A stretch of DNA of 64,000 nucleotides, from positions 1 through 64,000 of the forward strand of contig JAOADJ010000011.1 of the NCBI GenBank assembly GCA_026417375.1, read 5' to 3'. How positions within the stretch are numbered: position 1 is the stretch's first letter; each line of letters opens with the position of its first letter. The position numbers were made by a program, and so were the translations under genes. Under the pieces are notes generated by a model. The model saw only the letters and a program-made list of their open reading frames with translations, did no database searches and was not told the origin of the DNA. Positions 37,216 through 46,602 of this stretch are shown piece after piece. This stretch comes from Melioribacteraceae bacterium (GTDB taxonomy: Bacteria > Bacteroidota > Ignavibacteria > Ignavibacteriales > Melioribacteraceae).

Positions 37216-38633
37216 AATTCATTATAAATTATTTCACAAATTTTATCTTGTATATCTCTTGCTTGTTTTGATGAACCAACAAAATTTTGAATTAAAATAG
37301 AAAAAACAATCAGATTATTCTTTTTTGTTTTAATATAACCGCTTAGTGATGAAACACCACTTATTGTTCCTGTTTTTGCAAAAACAAAACCTCGGGCAGA
37401 TGAATTCTTAAATCTATTTGCAAGTGTTCCATCAATTCCACCAATTGGAAGTGTATTTATAAATAAAGTTGGAATTGGTTCATTTTGTTTTTTAATAAAC
37501 TTAAGTACTTTAATCAGAAGTTCAGATGATAGCAAATTATAATATGATAATCCTGATCCATCTGCTATTCTATATTCTTTTGGGTTTGCACCTGAAAGTG
37601 TAATTAAGCTATCAATAAAAAATTTACCATTAATAGCCGATTGTTTATTAAACTTTAAACCAGCTACAGCTCGCAACAACATTTCAGCGCTTAAATTATC
37701 ACTAACTTTGTTTGTGTTTGTTATTACTGGTATTATATTCCTTTTGAAACTGGTTATTAATTTAATGTCTGAATTAATTTTGCATGTGTCAAGAGTTCCG
37801 GAAAACTGAATTCCTGAGTTGATTAATTTTTCTTTGAACAAACTTAAAAAATAAAAATGTGGTTCTCTTACACTAACTTCAATTGAATCTTTTTTTGAAT
37901 TAATTGAAATATTTCCTTTTGAAATTATTTTATTATTGTGATTTAACCAATCACGATTTATTTCAAAATTTGAATTTCCATCAAAAGTTGTTTTAGAATT
38001 ATTAATTAACTGAACAAAATTATTTTTGGGATTAAAAGAAATTTTTGCGGGTTTGTTTAATGAATCGGGTTCAAAATAAATAGTTAAAGAATTTTTATTT
38101 ATAGCAAGTTGCGATAAATATGGCATATAAGTTTCAGGTTCATCGCTCCAAATCCAACCTTGTCCAAAATAAAGAGAATCACTTTTAGAAATATCTGTGT
38201 AAATATTTCCATTGATTTTTTTAATCCCAATATTTTTTATTGCGGTTGTAACAGAATCTAAATCGTTAGTAGAAAAATCCGGATCAAAACTTCCAGTTAC
38301 AAAAATATTTCCATAAAGAACAGAATCTTTTATTTCTCCATCATAAAAAAATGAAGTTTGGAACTGATAATCTTTACCTAAAAAATAAAGGGCAGTTGCG
38401 GTAGTTAAAATTTTTTGATTTGAAGCAGGTCGCATTAATTTTTTTGAATTAATAGAAATTAGAATTGAATCCTTTTGAAAATCTAAAGCTGAAATTGAAA
38501 TGTTTGATTTTTGAAAAAAGTCTGATACTAATAAACTATCAATTCTTTTTTCGAAATAAGATTTCTCTTGCTTAAAAGTTGAACAAGCAGATATAATAAA
38601 AACGATTAATAAAAAAGTTATTAAGTTTTTCAT
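37212..38633 (-). CDS. dacB: D-Ala-D-Ala carboxypeptidase/endopeptidase (PBP4, peptidase S13), lipoprotein
   Basis: Low-molecular-mass penicillin-binding protein that trims peptide stems and cleaves crosslinks. 473 residues with a lipobox ending at C17 (VFIISAC), so a lipoprotein rather than a soluble periplasmic enzyme. Active-site motifs: SxxK at S71-K74 (RPASNQKIL), SxN in VSDNLSAEMLLRA and KTG in FAKTGTISGVSSLSGY near residue 420. The large insert between the first two motifs (about 80-300) is typical for S13. Its ATG overlaps the stop of the TatD/radical SAM gene by one base. Confidence 0.94.
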   Translation of the reverse strand: MKNLITFLLIVFIISACSTFKQEKSYFEKRIDSLLVSDFFQKSNISISALDFQKDSILISINSKKLMRPASNQKILTTATALYFLGKDYQFQTSFFYDGEIKDSVLYGNIFVTGSFDPDFSTNDLDSVTTAIKNIGIKKINGNIYTDISKSDSLYFGQGWIWSDEPETYMPYLSQLAINKNSLTIYFEPDSLNKPAKISFNPKNNFVQLINNSKTTFDGNSNFEINRDWLNHNNKIISKGNISINSKKDSIEVSVREPHFYFLSLFKEKLINSGIQFSGTLDTCKINSDIKLITSFKRNIIPVITNTNKVSDNLSAEMLLRAVAGLKFNKQSAINGKFFIDSLITLSGANPKEYRIADGSGLSYYNLLSSELLIKVLKFIKKQNEPIPTLFINTLPIGGIDGTLANRFKNSSARGFVFAKTGTISGVSSLSGYIKTKKNNLIVFSILIQNFVGSSKQARDIQDKICEIIYNEL

Positions 38634-39991
38634 TAAAAATATTCTCTTTCTCTGAAATCAACACCAAGTTCATGAGTAACAAAATTTTTAGCTGCTTCTT
38701 TATCAATTTCACTTAATCCAACAATAGACATAACAACATGTGTATAATTTTTTGCTTTTTTTGCAAAGTCAATCATTTCATTATGTAGCGAAGGATCTAC
38801 TCTCATCAACTTAGCATATTGTTCGGCATCTGTTGAATTTAAGCTAATTGAAACTACATCAATTAAATCTTTTAGTTCCGGAGTAATATCTTTTTTATTG
38901 ATATAGTTGCCGTGACCATCTGTATTCATTCTTGTTTTGCCACCATTTTCTTTAACATATTTTGCCACTTCTTTTACAACATCCCATCGAATTGTTGGTT
39001 CGCCATAACCACAGAAAACAATTTCACTGTAATTTTTAGGATCTCCAATTTCTTTAATATATACTTCAGCATCGGGTTCTTCTGCTTTGGACATTTTTAA
39101 ATTATATCCATTAATCATAGCATCACCTTTTCTGTCGCAAAAAACACAATCAGCATTGCAACGATTTGTAACATTAATATAAAGTGATTTACCAATTTGA
39201 TAAGTGAAGCTAACTTTTGGTTTCATACCAATACCAAATAATTTAAATGCATTATAAGATGTGGTTCTTGCAACATCTTCTGTTCTTAAATTATGAACTT
39301 CTGCAATTTTTTCAGCAACTAATTTTACATTTGATGGTTCATTACGTTCACCTCGGTGTGGAACAGGAGTCATAAAAGGTGAATCGGTTTCAAGTAATAA
39401 ATTTTCAACCGAAACTCTGCTTAATATACTTCTTAATGAACTCATATTTTTAAATGTAATATTTCCGGTGAAAGAAATGTAATGCCTAAGTTCAATTAAC
39501 TCTCTTGCATCTTCAAGGGAACCTGCAAAACAATGAAACTGAGCTTTTAAATTACTTCCTTTATAAGAACGAATTATATTCATCATATCGAAATTTGCAT
39601 CCCGGTTATGAACTATAATTGGTTTGTTCATTTTTAATGAAATATCAATCTGGGAAGTAAAAGCTTCAATCTGTTTTTCTTTTGGTGAGAAGTCATAAAA
39701 ATAATCTAAACCAATTTCTCCGATTGCTACAACTTTTTTGTGAGTTGCTAATTCTTCTATTTGTTGAATTAAAGAGTTATTCCAATCTTTTGTATCATGT
39801 GGATGAACTCCAACAGCTGCATAGATTATATCATATTTATCTGCAAGTTCAATTGCTTTTTTCGAAGTTTCAATATCAGTTCCCGGAACTATAATAAAAT
39901 TAACATCTGAGTTTTTTGCTCTTTCAATTACTTTATCTAAATCATTTTCAAAATTATGATAGAATAAATGAGCGTGTGTATCTATAAACAT
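38633..39991 (-). CDS. TatD-family hydrolase fused to a radical SAM domain
   Basis: 452 residues in one open frame. Residues 1-255 are a TatD metallo-hydrolase with the ligand set H6, H8 (DTHAHLF), E92 (GEIGLDYFYD), H128, H153 and D203 (LETDSPFMTP). From about 262 a radical SAM domain follows, with the [4Fe-4S] motif C278-x3-C282-x2-C285 (NRCNADCVFC) and the GEP SAM-binding motif at 330-332 (FCGYGEPTIRW). A small TatD-linked radical SAM family is known as a separate neighbour gene in other genomes (from memory, TIGR04038), so this fusion supports a functional link. The substrate is unknown. It lies between purM (15-base gap) and dacB. Confidence 0.9.
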   Translation of the reverse strand: MFIDTHAHLFYHNFENDLDKVIERAKNSDVNFIIVPGTDIETSKKAIELADKYDIIYAAVGVHPHDTKDWNNSLIQQIEELATHKKVVAIGEIGLDYFYDFSPKEKQIEAFTSQIDISLKMNKPIIVHNRDANFDMMNIIRSYKGSNLKAQFHCFAGSLEDARELIELRHYISFTGNITFKNMSSLRSILSRVSVENLLLETDSPFMTPVPHRGERNEPSNVKLVAEKIAEVHNLRTEDVARTTSYNAFKLFGIGMKPKVSFTYQIGKSLYINVTNRCNADCVFCDRKGDAMINGYNLKMSKAEEPDAEVYIKEIGDPKNYSEIVFCGYGEPTIRWDVVKEVAKYVKENGGKTRMNTDGHGNYINKKDITPELKDLIDVVSISLNSTDAEQYAKLMRVDPSLHNEMIDFAKKAKNYTHVVMSIVGLSEIDKEAAKNFVTHELGVDFREREYF

Positions 39992-40006
39992 TAAATTTTC
40001 CTTTAT

Positions 40007-41002
40007 TTAAAAAATTTCTCCAATAATTATTCCCGGTTCATTTACTTCCTTTGAAAGCTCTAATGTTTTATCAACATCATTTTTACCTACAATTGCTATT
40101 AAACCAATTCCAAGATTAAATACATTTCTCATTTCATCATCAGAAATATTTCCTGTTTCTTGTATTAATTTAAAAATCGGTAATGTCTCCCAAGAGTTCC
40201 ATTCAATTTTTATTTCGTGTGAATCAGGAACAACACGTTTTGTATTTCCAATAATTCCACCACCGGTAATATGTGAAAATGCTTTTACGGAAATATTTTC
40301 GTTTAATTTCATAATTAAATTCAAATATGATTTATGAATTTGCAAAAGCTCTTCGCCAAGTGATTTATCTAAAATTTCCGGTTTATCATTGACTGAATAT
40401 TTTTCAAACAAAACTTTTCTTGCAAGGGAATAGCCATTTGTATGCAAGCCGGTAGATTTAAAACCAATTAATACATCACCATTGGTTACATTTTTACCAT
40501 CAATTATTTTATCTTTTTCTACTATTCCAACAATAGTTCCGGAAATATCATATTCGTTTTCATCATAAAGACCGGGCATTTCGGCTGTTTCACCACCAAT
40601 TAAAGCAAAGTTGTTTTCTTTACAAGCAATAGAAAATCCTTTTATAATTTGTTCGGCTTTTTCAGGAATTAATTTGCCGAAAGCCATGTAATCCATAAAA
40701 TATTGAGGAATAGCACCGCAAACAGAAATATCATTTACGCAATGATTTACTAAATCCTGACCAATAGTGTCATGTTTATCCAAAGCAAAAGCAATTTTAA
40801 GTTTGGTTCCAACTCCATCAACACTTGATACCAAAACAGGTTTATTCCATTTAGAAAGATCAACTTCGTAAAATGCACCAAAGTGACCAATCCCCGAAAG
40901 AACATTTTTATTAAAAGTTGATTTTGCTAAACTTTTTATTCTTTTAACAGTTTCATCACCCGCTTGAATATCAACACCCGCATTTTTATAAGTGGTTTCC
41001 AA
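40007..41002 (-). CDS. purM: Phosphoribosylformylglycinamidine cyclo-ligase
   Basis: AIR synthetase of de novo purine synthesis: ATP-dependent ring closure of FGAM. 331 residues. Family stretches: YKNAGVDIQAGDE at the N-terminus, VSSVDGVGTKLKIA (near 60), NHCVNDISVCGAIPQYFMDYMAFGKL, LIGGETAEMPGLY (near 135) and SHITGGGIIGNTKRVVP. The start codon is TTG with GAGGA 5 bases upstream. It heads the purM-TatD/rSAM-dacB-prmA operon. Confidence 0.97.
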   Translation of the reverse strand: METTYKNAGVDIQAGDETVKRIKSLAKSTFNKNVLSGIGHFGAFYEVDLSKWNKPVLVSSVDGVGTKLKIAFALDKHDTIGQDLVNHCVNDISVCGAIPQYFMDYMAFGKLIPEKAEQIIKGFSIACKENNFALIGGETAEMPGLYDENEYDISGTIVGIVEKDKIIDGKNVTNGDVLIGFKSTGLHTNGYSLARKVLFEKYSVNDKPEILDKSLGEELLQIHKSYLNLIMKLNENISVKAFSHITGGGIIGNTKRVVPDSHEIKIEWNSWETLPIFKLIQETGNISDDEMRNVFNLGIGLIAIVGKNDVDKTLELSKEVNEPGIIIGEIF

Positions 41003-41023
41003 TTAATCCTCAAATTTTTTATA

Positions 41024-41031
41024 CAAATATA
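41024..41031 (-). promoter_or_regulatory. Bacteroidota-type -7 element for the purM operon
   Basis: Minus strand reads TATATTTG (exact TAnnTTTG), 21 bases before the TTG start of purM. No -33 at the right distance. Confidence 0.4.
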
Positions 41032-41127
41032 TGAAAAGCAAAATTGAAACTTAGATTTTGATAAAATTGTAATATGCAACGCTAATTTTGGATTTGCATC
41101 TAATCTGCAAAATAGAACGTTTTTTAA

Positions 41128-41135
41128 TAACTTTG
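41128..41135 (+). promoter_or_regulatory. Bacteroidota-type -7 element for hrcA
   Basis: Reads TAACTTTG (exact TAnnTTTG), 21 bases before the hrcA ATG. No CIRCE inverted repeat was found in the 155 bases between purM and hrcA. Confidence 0.45.
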
Positions 41136-41156
41136 CACTATTAAAAATTAGAAACT

Positions 41157-42200
41157 ATGACAGAGTATCAGTTAAAAGATAGAGAAAAAGCAATATTAAG
41201 ATTTGTAATTCATCAGTTTATTTTGACAGCTAACCCTGTTGGTTCTCGTAATGTATCTAAAAAATTTGACCTTGGTCTTTCACCGGCATCAATTAGAAAT
41301 GTTATGGCTGATCTGGAAGATATGGGTTTACTGGATCATCCACATACTTCAGCCGGAAGAGTTCCAACAGATAAAGGGTATCGTGTTTATGTTGATTCTT
41401 TAATGGATCCTCCTGTTATAGATTTAACTTCAAAAAAAGTTGTTGATGAAAATCTTTCTGTTCAAAATGAAACTGAAGAATTATTAAAAATTACTTCCGC
41501 AATTTTAAGTGATTTAACTAATCAGCTTGCATTAGTTACTTATCCAAAGTTTGAACAAGCTGAATTAGAAAAAATTCAACTTGTTCAGTTAAGTTCAAAA
41601 AGAATTTTAGTTGTTGTTAGTGTAAAATCCGGATTAGTTAAAACAATTACTTTGGAAGTTGACGCTGAAGTAAAAGAAGATCAACTTCAATCAATTCAAC
41701 AATTATTAAATGAAAGATTAAGCGGTTTAAAATTTTCAGAAATAAGAACATCATTTCAGGAAAGAGTTAAAGATATTTCTTCTGAAAAATATCGCCCTAT
41801 AATTCGTGTTTTTCTTGATAGCGTTGATAAAATTTTTACAGATTCAAGTATTGATAAAACATTTATAGCCGGCACAAAAAAAATGTTATCTCATCCGGAA
41901 TTTTTTGACCACGATAAATTTCAAAGTGTTATTGAACTTGTTGAAAATAAAGATATTATCATTCATGTTTTAGATAAAAACAAAGAAATAGCTAAAAACG
42001 ATATAGCAATTAGTATAGGTAATGAAAACAAAGATGAAAAACTTTCTGATTATAGTATGATTTCAAAAGAATATAAAATTGGTGATTTAACTGGTACGCT
42101 TGGTATTATGGGTCCTAAAAGAATGGACTATTCAAAAATTATTGCTGCAGTTGTTTATATTGCAGAACAATTAACCGAAGAACTAACTAAACAAAGATAA
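41157..42200 (+). CDS. hrcA: Heat-inducible transcription repressor HrcA
   Basis: Repressor of class I heat-shock genes that binds CIRCE and is kept active by GroEL. 347 residues with the N-terminal winged helix (REKAILRFVIHQFILTANPVGSRNVSKKF, then SPASIRNVMADLEDMGLLDHPHTSAGRVPTDKGYRVYVD), a dimerisation/GAF-like core and the C-terminal GTLGIMGPKRMDYSKIIAAVVYIAEQL typical of HrcA. First in hrcA-grpE-dnaJ; dnaK is not adjacent. The usual CIRCE element is not visible upstream. Confidence 0.97.
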   Translation: MTEYQLKDREKAILRFVIHQFILTANPVGSRNVSKKFDLGLSPASIRNVMADLEDMGLLDHPHTSAGRVPTDKGYRVYVDSLMDPPVIDLTSKKVVDENLSVQNETEELLKITSAILSDLTNQLALVTYPKFEQAELEKIQLVQLSSKRILVVVSVKSGLVKTITLEVDAEVKEDQLQSIQQLLNERLSGLKFSEIRTSFQERVKDISSEKYRPIIRVFLDSVDKIFTDSSIDKTFIAGTKKMLSHPEFFDHDKFQSVIELVENKDIIIHVLDKNKEIAKNDIAISIGNENKDEKLSDYSMISKEYKIGDLTGTLGIMGPKRMDYSKIIAAVVYIAEQLTEELTKQR

Positions 42201-42218
42201 AATTTGGAGTAGTAATTT

Positions 42219-42833
42219 ATGGATGAAATTAAAGAACAAAATAATAATGTTGGAAACGAAGAAGTAAAAGAACCAGAAACTATTCAACAACAAGATCAAG
42301 CTCAAGAACCAGAAAAAATAGAAGAAAATGAAAATCAATTATTAAAGGAAAAAATATTGGAATTAGAAAAACAAAACGCTGAATTAAAAGATACATTACT
42401 AAGAAAAGTAGCTGAATTCGAAAATTATAAACGAAGAAATGAAAATGAACAAATTAATTTAATAAAATATGCTGCTGAACCTTTTATTAAAAGTATTTTA
42501 ACAGTTTATGATGATTTAGAAAGATCGTTAAATCATATTGATGATCAAAACAACTTTGAACAAACTAAGAAAGGTTTGCAATTAGTATTCGAAAATTTTA
42601 ATAAAATATTAGAATCACACGGCGTAAAAAAAATTGAAGCTAAAGGACAACCATTTGATGTTCATCTTCATGAAGCTTTAATGCAACAACCAATTGAAGG
42701 CGTTGATCCTCATACAGTTTTAGAAGTAATTGAACCCGGATATTTATTTAAAGATAAAGTAATTCGTCATGCAAAAGTAATTGTTAGTTCAGAATTAGCT
42801 TCTCAAGATGAAAATCATCAATCACAAGAATAG
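42219..42833 (+). CDS. grpE: Nucleotide exchange factor GrpE
   Basis: Co-chaperone that releases ADP from DnaK. 204 residues: an acidic, Q/E-rich disordered N-terminus (1-45), a long coiled coil (45-100, with [19 protein letters not shown]), a four-helix region and the C-terminal beta-wing ([19 protein letters not shown], then [24 protein letters not shown]). GGAG lies 11 bases before the ATG. Between hrcA and dnaJ in the same operon. Confidence 0.97.
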   Translation: MDEIKEQNNNVGNEEVKEPETIQQQDQAQEPEKIEENENQLLKEKILELEKQNAELKDTLLRKVAEFENYKRRNENEQINLIKYAAEPFIKSILTVYDDLERSLNHIDDQNNFEQTKKGLQLVFENFNKILESHGVKKIEAKGQPFDVHLHEALMQQPIEGVDPHTVLEVIEPGYLFKDKVIRHAKVIVSSELASQDENHQSQE

Positions 42834-42844
42834 GAAAAGAAAAA

Positions 42845-43960
42845 ATGGCTAAAAGAGATTATTACGAAGTGCTTGGTGTTAGTAAAGATGCATCAGCTGA
42901 AGAGATTAAAAAAGCTTACAGAAAATTAGCAATGCAATATCACCCCGATAGAAACCAGGGGGATAAAGAAGCTGAAGAAAAATTTAAAGAAGCTGCTGAA
43001 GCTTACGAAGTTTTAAGTAATCCTGAAAAGAAAGCTAAGTATGATCGTTATGGTCATAGTGGCTTACGTGGTGGAGAAGATTTCCATAGCTACCAAAACG
43101 TTAATGATATTTTTAGTCACTTCTCAGATATTTTTGGCGGTGCTTTTGGTGGTTCATCTATTTTCGATGACTTTTTCGGAACTTCTTCCAGTAGATCAAG
43201 ACAAAGATCAACAGGGCAACCGGGAGCTGACCTAAAAATTACTCTTAAATTAACTTTAGAAGAGATTGCAAAAGGAACTACTAAAAAAGTTAAAATTAAA
43301 AAATACAATAAATGTACTTCTTGTAATGGAACAGGTGCTAAAAGTAATGCTTCATTCAAAACATGTACTGCTTGTAACGGAACCGGTGAAATTCGACAAG
43401 TATCAAGATCAATATTTGGTCAGTTCGTAAATATTCAACCTTGCAATAATTGTAGTGGAACAGGAAAAATAATTTCTGAACCTTGTTCAAGTTGCAAAGG
43501 AGATGGAAGAATTCATGATGAATCAACAATAAAAATTAATGTTCCTGCTGGTGTTAATGATGGTAATTATATGACATTACGTGGTGAAGGAAATGCAGGT
43601 AAAAATGGTGGTCCCAATGGTGATATAATTGTCATTTTCGAAGAATTACAACATGAATATTTTACTCGCGACGGTGATAATATTATTTATGACCTTTATA
43701 TCAGTTATCCCGAAGCAGTTTTAGGAACCGAAGTTGAAGTGCCAACTTTAAATGGAAAAGCAAAATTAAAAATTGAACCGGGAACTAATGCCGGTAAATA
43801 TTTAAAGATGAGAGAAAAAGGAATTCAACACTTGAATGGACATGGTGCCGGAGATCAATTGGTTAGAATTAATATTCATGTTCCAAAAGTTATTACTCCT
43901 AAAGAAAAAGAGTTGTTAAAAGAATTACAAAAACAACCTAACATGAAAATTGGCAATTAG
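42845..43960 (+). CDS. dnaJ: Chaperone protein DnaJ
   Basis: Hsp40 partner of DnaK. 371 residues: J domain with HPD in [11 protein letters not shown] (residues 28-38), Gly/Phe-rich linker (70-120), four CxxCxGxG-type zinc repeats ([32 protein letters not shown]; the last with Asp in place of Thr) from about 157, and the two C-terminal substrate-binding domains with [16 protein letters not shown]. Complete type I DnaJ, 11 bases after grpE. Confidence 0.97.
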   Translation: MAKRDYYEVLGVSKDASAEEIKKAYRKLAMQYHPDRNQGDKEAEEKFKEAAEAYEVLSNPEKKAKYDRYGHSGLRGGEDFHSYQNVNDIFSHFSDIFGGAFGGSSIFDDFFGTSSSRSRQRSTGQPGADLKITLKLTLEEIAKGTTKKVKIKKYNKCTSCNGTGAKSNASFKTCTACNGTGEIRQVSRSIFGQFVNIQPCNNCSGTGKIISEPCSSCKGDGRIHDESTIKINVPAGVNDGNYMTLRGEGNAGKNGGPNGDIIVIFEELQHEYFTRDGDNIIYDLYISYPEAVLGTEVEVPTLNGKAKLKIEPGTNAGKYLKMREKGIQHLNGHGAGDQLVRINIHVPKVITPKEKELLKELQKQPNMKIGN

Positions 43961-44021
43961 TTTTTCTTGAGATTTATGAAAATATTTTAAACAACAAAGC
44001 ACAGTTTTTAAATGAGGGCTA

Positions 44022-44525
44022 ATGTTGAATAAAATTATTGATCAACTTTCAAGTAAATTAAATCTTACTAACACAGAATTAAAAATTTTTCTTTTTTTAT
44101 TGTTTACATTAATTGGTGGAATAATAATTAATGTTTGGAAATCAAGTCAAAAAGAAGATTTACTTGAAGTTGATTATTCAAAACAGGATAGTATGTTTTA
44201 CTCATCAATTGGAAATATAGAAGATGAAGAAGGTTTGTCAATTGAAAACACTAATCAGGCAAGCAATAATTTAATTAAGGTAGAAAGAAAAAAAGTTGAA
44301 AATAGCAATGTAAATAAAAATATTAGCACTGTAGTTAAAATTAATTATGCAACAGAAGATGAGTTAAGTAAACTGCCCGGAATAGGAATTAAAACTGCAA
44401 AAAATTTAGTTGAGTATAGAAATAAAAATGGTGCTTTTAAAAATGCTGATGAATTATTGAATGTTAAAGGCATAGGAAAATCGAAGCTTGAAAAAATAAG
44501 AATGTTATTAAATTTCGATAAATAG
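44022..44525 (+). CDS. ComEA-like helix-hairpin-helix DNA-binding protein
   Basis: 167 residues: one N-terminal transmembrane helix (about 23-40, FLFLLFTLIGGIIINVW), a low-complexity acidic/Asn-rich linker (50-100) and a C-terminal pair of helix-hairpin-helix motifs (KLPGIGIKTAKNLVEYRNKNG near 119 and NVKGIGKSKLEKI near 148). This is the ComEA layout, a membrane-anchored DNA receptor for transformation, but short HhH proteins also occur in other settings. The next gene encodes a PilM-like protein 12 bases downstream. Confidence 0.85.
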   Translation: MLNKIIDQLSSKLNLTNTELKIFLFLLFTLIGGIIINVWKSSQKEDLLEVDYSKQDSMFYSSIGNIEDEEGLSIENTNQASNNLIKVERKKVENSNVNKNISTVVKINYATEDELSKLPGIGIKTAKNLVEYRNKNGAFKNADELLNVKGIGKSKLEKIRMLLNFDK

Positions 44526-44537
44526 TTTTGAGGATTT

Positions 44538-45452
44538 GTGTTTAATAACCATGCAGGAATAAATTTAACTGAATCAAAACTTCAAGTTGTTGAAATAAAT
44601 TACCGTGATGATTCATTTTATTTAGAAACAATAGAACAAATAATTCATGCTGAAAGTTTGACTCCGAATTTAGAAGAAGAAAAAATAATTTCGATTCTTC
44701 AAAACTCATTTGACAAACTAAACAAACGTAAACAATTAATTACAAAAAACATTTCTTTTTCATTACCAAATAATTTTTTTAAGATTTTTGAAATACCATA
44801 TGATGATTCACTTGTTAAGAAAGATTTGATGGAACAATTTAGATGGGAATTATCAATTCTTTTTCCTCAATGTAACCCGAATAATTTTTTACTTCAGCAT
44901 ATTGAAATAGATAAAAGTTCAGTAAGACAAGAAAAACGAGCTATTGTAATTGCGATAGATAAAAATCATGTTTCATGTATAAATAAATTTTGTGAAAGAA
45001 ACGATTTGCAATTAAAATTTATAGATAATGTTCATCTTGCTTCAAATGCATTTCTTTATTTAGAAAAACCAAATAATGAAAATGAAGTTTGTTTAACAAT
45101 TTATATTGATCAGAAATATTCTTCATTAAGTTGTGTTGAAGGGGTTCATCCGTTTTATTTCAAAGTTTTAAAACCTAACTCTCAAAACATTTTTGAAGAA
45201 TTGACCGAAACAATAAAAAAAATGGAAGATTATAAACTACACATAAAAGATTTTTCAAAAGTGTTGCTTTATGGTCAGGATATTGCCGAAGAATTTGAAA
45301 ATAAATTAAAATCTTTTTTTGGGTTGCCATTAAAAAAAGTTAATCCGTTTGAAAGATTAAAAATTGATGAAAAGATTAAGAACAATCCTTTTTACAGAAT
45401 TAAATATAATTCATTCACAGCCGCAACTGGTATTGCACTAAGAATAATTTAA
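44538..45452 (+). CDS. PilM-like actin-fold protein
   Basis: 304 residues, GTG start with GAGGA 3 bases upstream. The N-terminal HAGINLTESKLQVVEINY, the LEEEKIISILQNSFDKL helix, the FSLPNNFFKIFEIPYDD strand and the C-terminal KKVNPFERLKIDEKI followed by FTAATGIALRII agree with type IV pilus assembly protein PilM or a GspL-like cytoplasmic domain. The Walker-like phosphate loops are weakly conserved, so ATP binding is uncertain. No pilN, pilO, pilQ or prepilin gene is adjacent; it sits between a ComEA-like gene and rsmD, and its stop shares a base with the rsmD ATG. Confidence 0.6.
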   Translation: MFNNHAGINLTESKLQVVEINYRDDSFYLETIEQIIHAESLTPNLEEEKIISILQNSFDKLNKRKQLITKNISFSLPNNFFKIFEIPYDDSLVKKDLMEQFRWELSILFPQCNPNNFLLQHIEIDKSSVRQEKRAIVIAIDKNHVSCINKFCERNDLQLKFIDNVHLASNAFLYLEKPNNENEVCLTIYIDQKYSSLSCVEGVHPFYFKVLKPNSQNIFEELTETIKKMEDYKLHIKDFSKVLLYGQDIAEEFENKLKSFFGLPLKKVNPFERLKIDEKIKNNPFYRIKYNSFTAATGIALRII

Positions 45453-46012
45453 TGAGAATAATTGCCGGAAAATATAAAGGAAGAGTTGTAAAATTTCCTA
45501 AAAGCGATTTAGTGCGTCCAACAACAGATAGAAACAAAGAATCTATTTTCAACTATTTAACAAATCAAATTGATTTTGAAGGTATAAAAGCACTTGATAT
45601 TTATGCCGGTTCAGGTTCACTTGGTTTAGAAGCATTAAGCAGAGGAGCATCAGAAGTTCATTTTGTAGAGAAAGATTTTCGGGTTTCAAAAATGCTCGAA
45701 GAAAATATTTCCTCCTTAAATGCAAAGAATGAATGTAAAATTTTCAGAATGGAAGCACTTCGTTTTTCAAAATTAAAAGATCATGAAAAATATAATTTAA
45801 TTTTAGCCGATCCACCTTTTTTTCAACATGATATTCATACAGTTGTAAAAAATTTAATCGTTAATAATTTTTTAATTGAAGATGGAATATTACTTGTCGA
45901 AAGATCAATTCAAACAAAAGAAAAAGATCAGGAAGCATTTCAGCAAGAATATTTCAGAAAACTTGGTGATAGTTTAATTTACATTTTTGATAATCAAAAA
46001 AATTTTTCATAA
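45452..46012 (+). CDS. rsmD: 16S rRNA (guanine(966)-N2)-methyltransferase
   Basis: Methylates G966 of 16S rRNA in the assembled small subunit. 186 residues. MRIIAGKYKGRVV is the diagnostic N-terminus, RPTTDRNKESIFNYL follows, the SAM-binding motif is ALDIYAGSGSLGLEALSRGA (near 47) and the catalytic motif is ADPPFF (near 113). It starts on the last base of the PilM-like gene and is followed by coaD, a frequent pairing in bacteria. Confidence 0.95.
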   Translation: MRIIAGKYKGRVVKFPKSDLVRPTTDRNKESIFNYLTNQIDFEGIKALDIYAGSGSLGLEALSRGASEVHFVEKDFRVSKMLEENISSLNAKNECKIFRMEALRFSKLKDHEKYNLILADPPFFQHDIHTVVKNLIVNNFLIEDGILLVERSIQTKEKDQEAFQQEYFRKLGDSLIYIFDNQKNFS

Positions 46013-46067
46013 AGTTTTTTCTTTGATTTGGCTACATTATTTTTCATTAGTACAAATAGAGAATAAA

Positions 46068-46547
46068 ATGAAAAAAGTAATTTATCCCGGAACATTCGAT
46101 CCTGTAACAAACGGACACATAGATATTGTAAGAAGAGCAGTAGAATTATTTGATGAAGTTGTTGTTACAGTTGCAAAAAATCCAACCAAAACAGAATTAT
46201 TTACAGTTGAAGAAAGAATAGAAATGTTGAAAGAAAGTTTGAAGGAATTTCCAACAGTAACTGTTGATTCGTTTGGAGGATTGGTAGTAGATCATGCAAG
46301 GCAAGTTGGTGCTATAGGAATTATTCGTGGATTAAGAGCTGTAAGTGATTTTGAATATGAATTTCAGATGGCTTTAATGAATAGAAAATTAGCTGGTGAA
46401 ATTTCAACAATTTTATTGATGCCTCATGCTCGATATACATATTTAAATTCAACAATAATCAGAAACCTTGCTGCCTTTGGCGGAGATGTTTCCGGTTTTG
46501 TACCGGAAATAGTAGAAAAGAAATTGAAAGAAAAGTTTAGAAAATAA
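46068..46547 (+). CDS. coaD: Pantetheine-phosphate adenylyltransferase
   Basis: Adenylates 4'-phosphopantetheine in CoA synthesis. 159 residues from the ATG at 46068; an upstream ATG at 45987 would overlap rsmD and add a non-conserved 27 residues. The nucleotidyltransferase signature is YPGTFDPVTNGHIDIVRRA, and GLRAVSDFEYEFQMALMNRKL and the C-terminal STIIRNLAAFGGDVSGFVP complete the family pattern. Followed directly by a terminator hairpin. Confidence 0.97.
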   Translation: MKKVIYPGTFDPVTNGHIDIVRRAVELFDEVVVTVAKNPTKTELFTVEERIEMLKESLKEFPTVTVDSFGGLVVDHARQVGAIGIIRGLRAVSDFEYEFQMALMNRKLAGEISTILLMPHARYTYLNSTIIRNLAAFGGDVSGFVPEIVEKKLKEKFRK

Positions 46548-46582
46548 AAAAGCTGCATTAATTTCTTAACGCAGCTTTTTTT
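46546..46582. terminator. Bidirectional intrinsic terminator after coaD
   Basis: AAAAAAGCTGC, a 14-base loop, GCAGCTTTTTTT: an 11-bp stem with an A run on the left and a T run on the right, so it works in both orientations. It lies between coaD and the convergent TlpA-like gene. Confidence 0.85.
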
Positions 46583-46602
46583 GTAAACTTATTCTAAATA
46601 TA

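Noticed and set aside
41003-41156. Possible CIRCE operator upstream of hrcA
   Set aside because: TTTGCACTATT at about 41132 resembles one half-site but no matching second half is found at the right distance.
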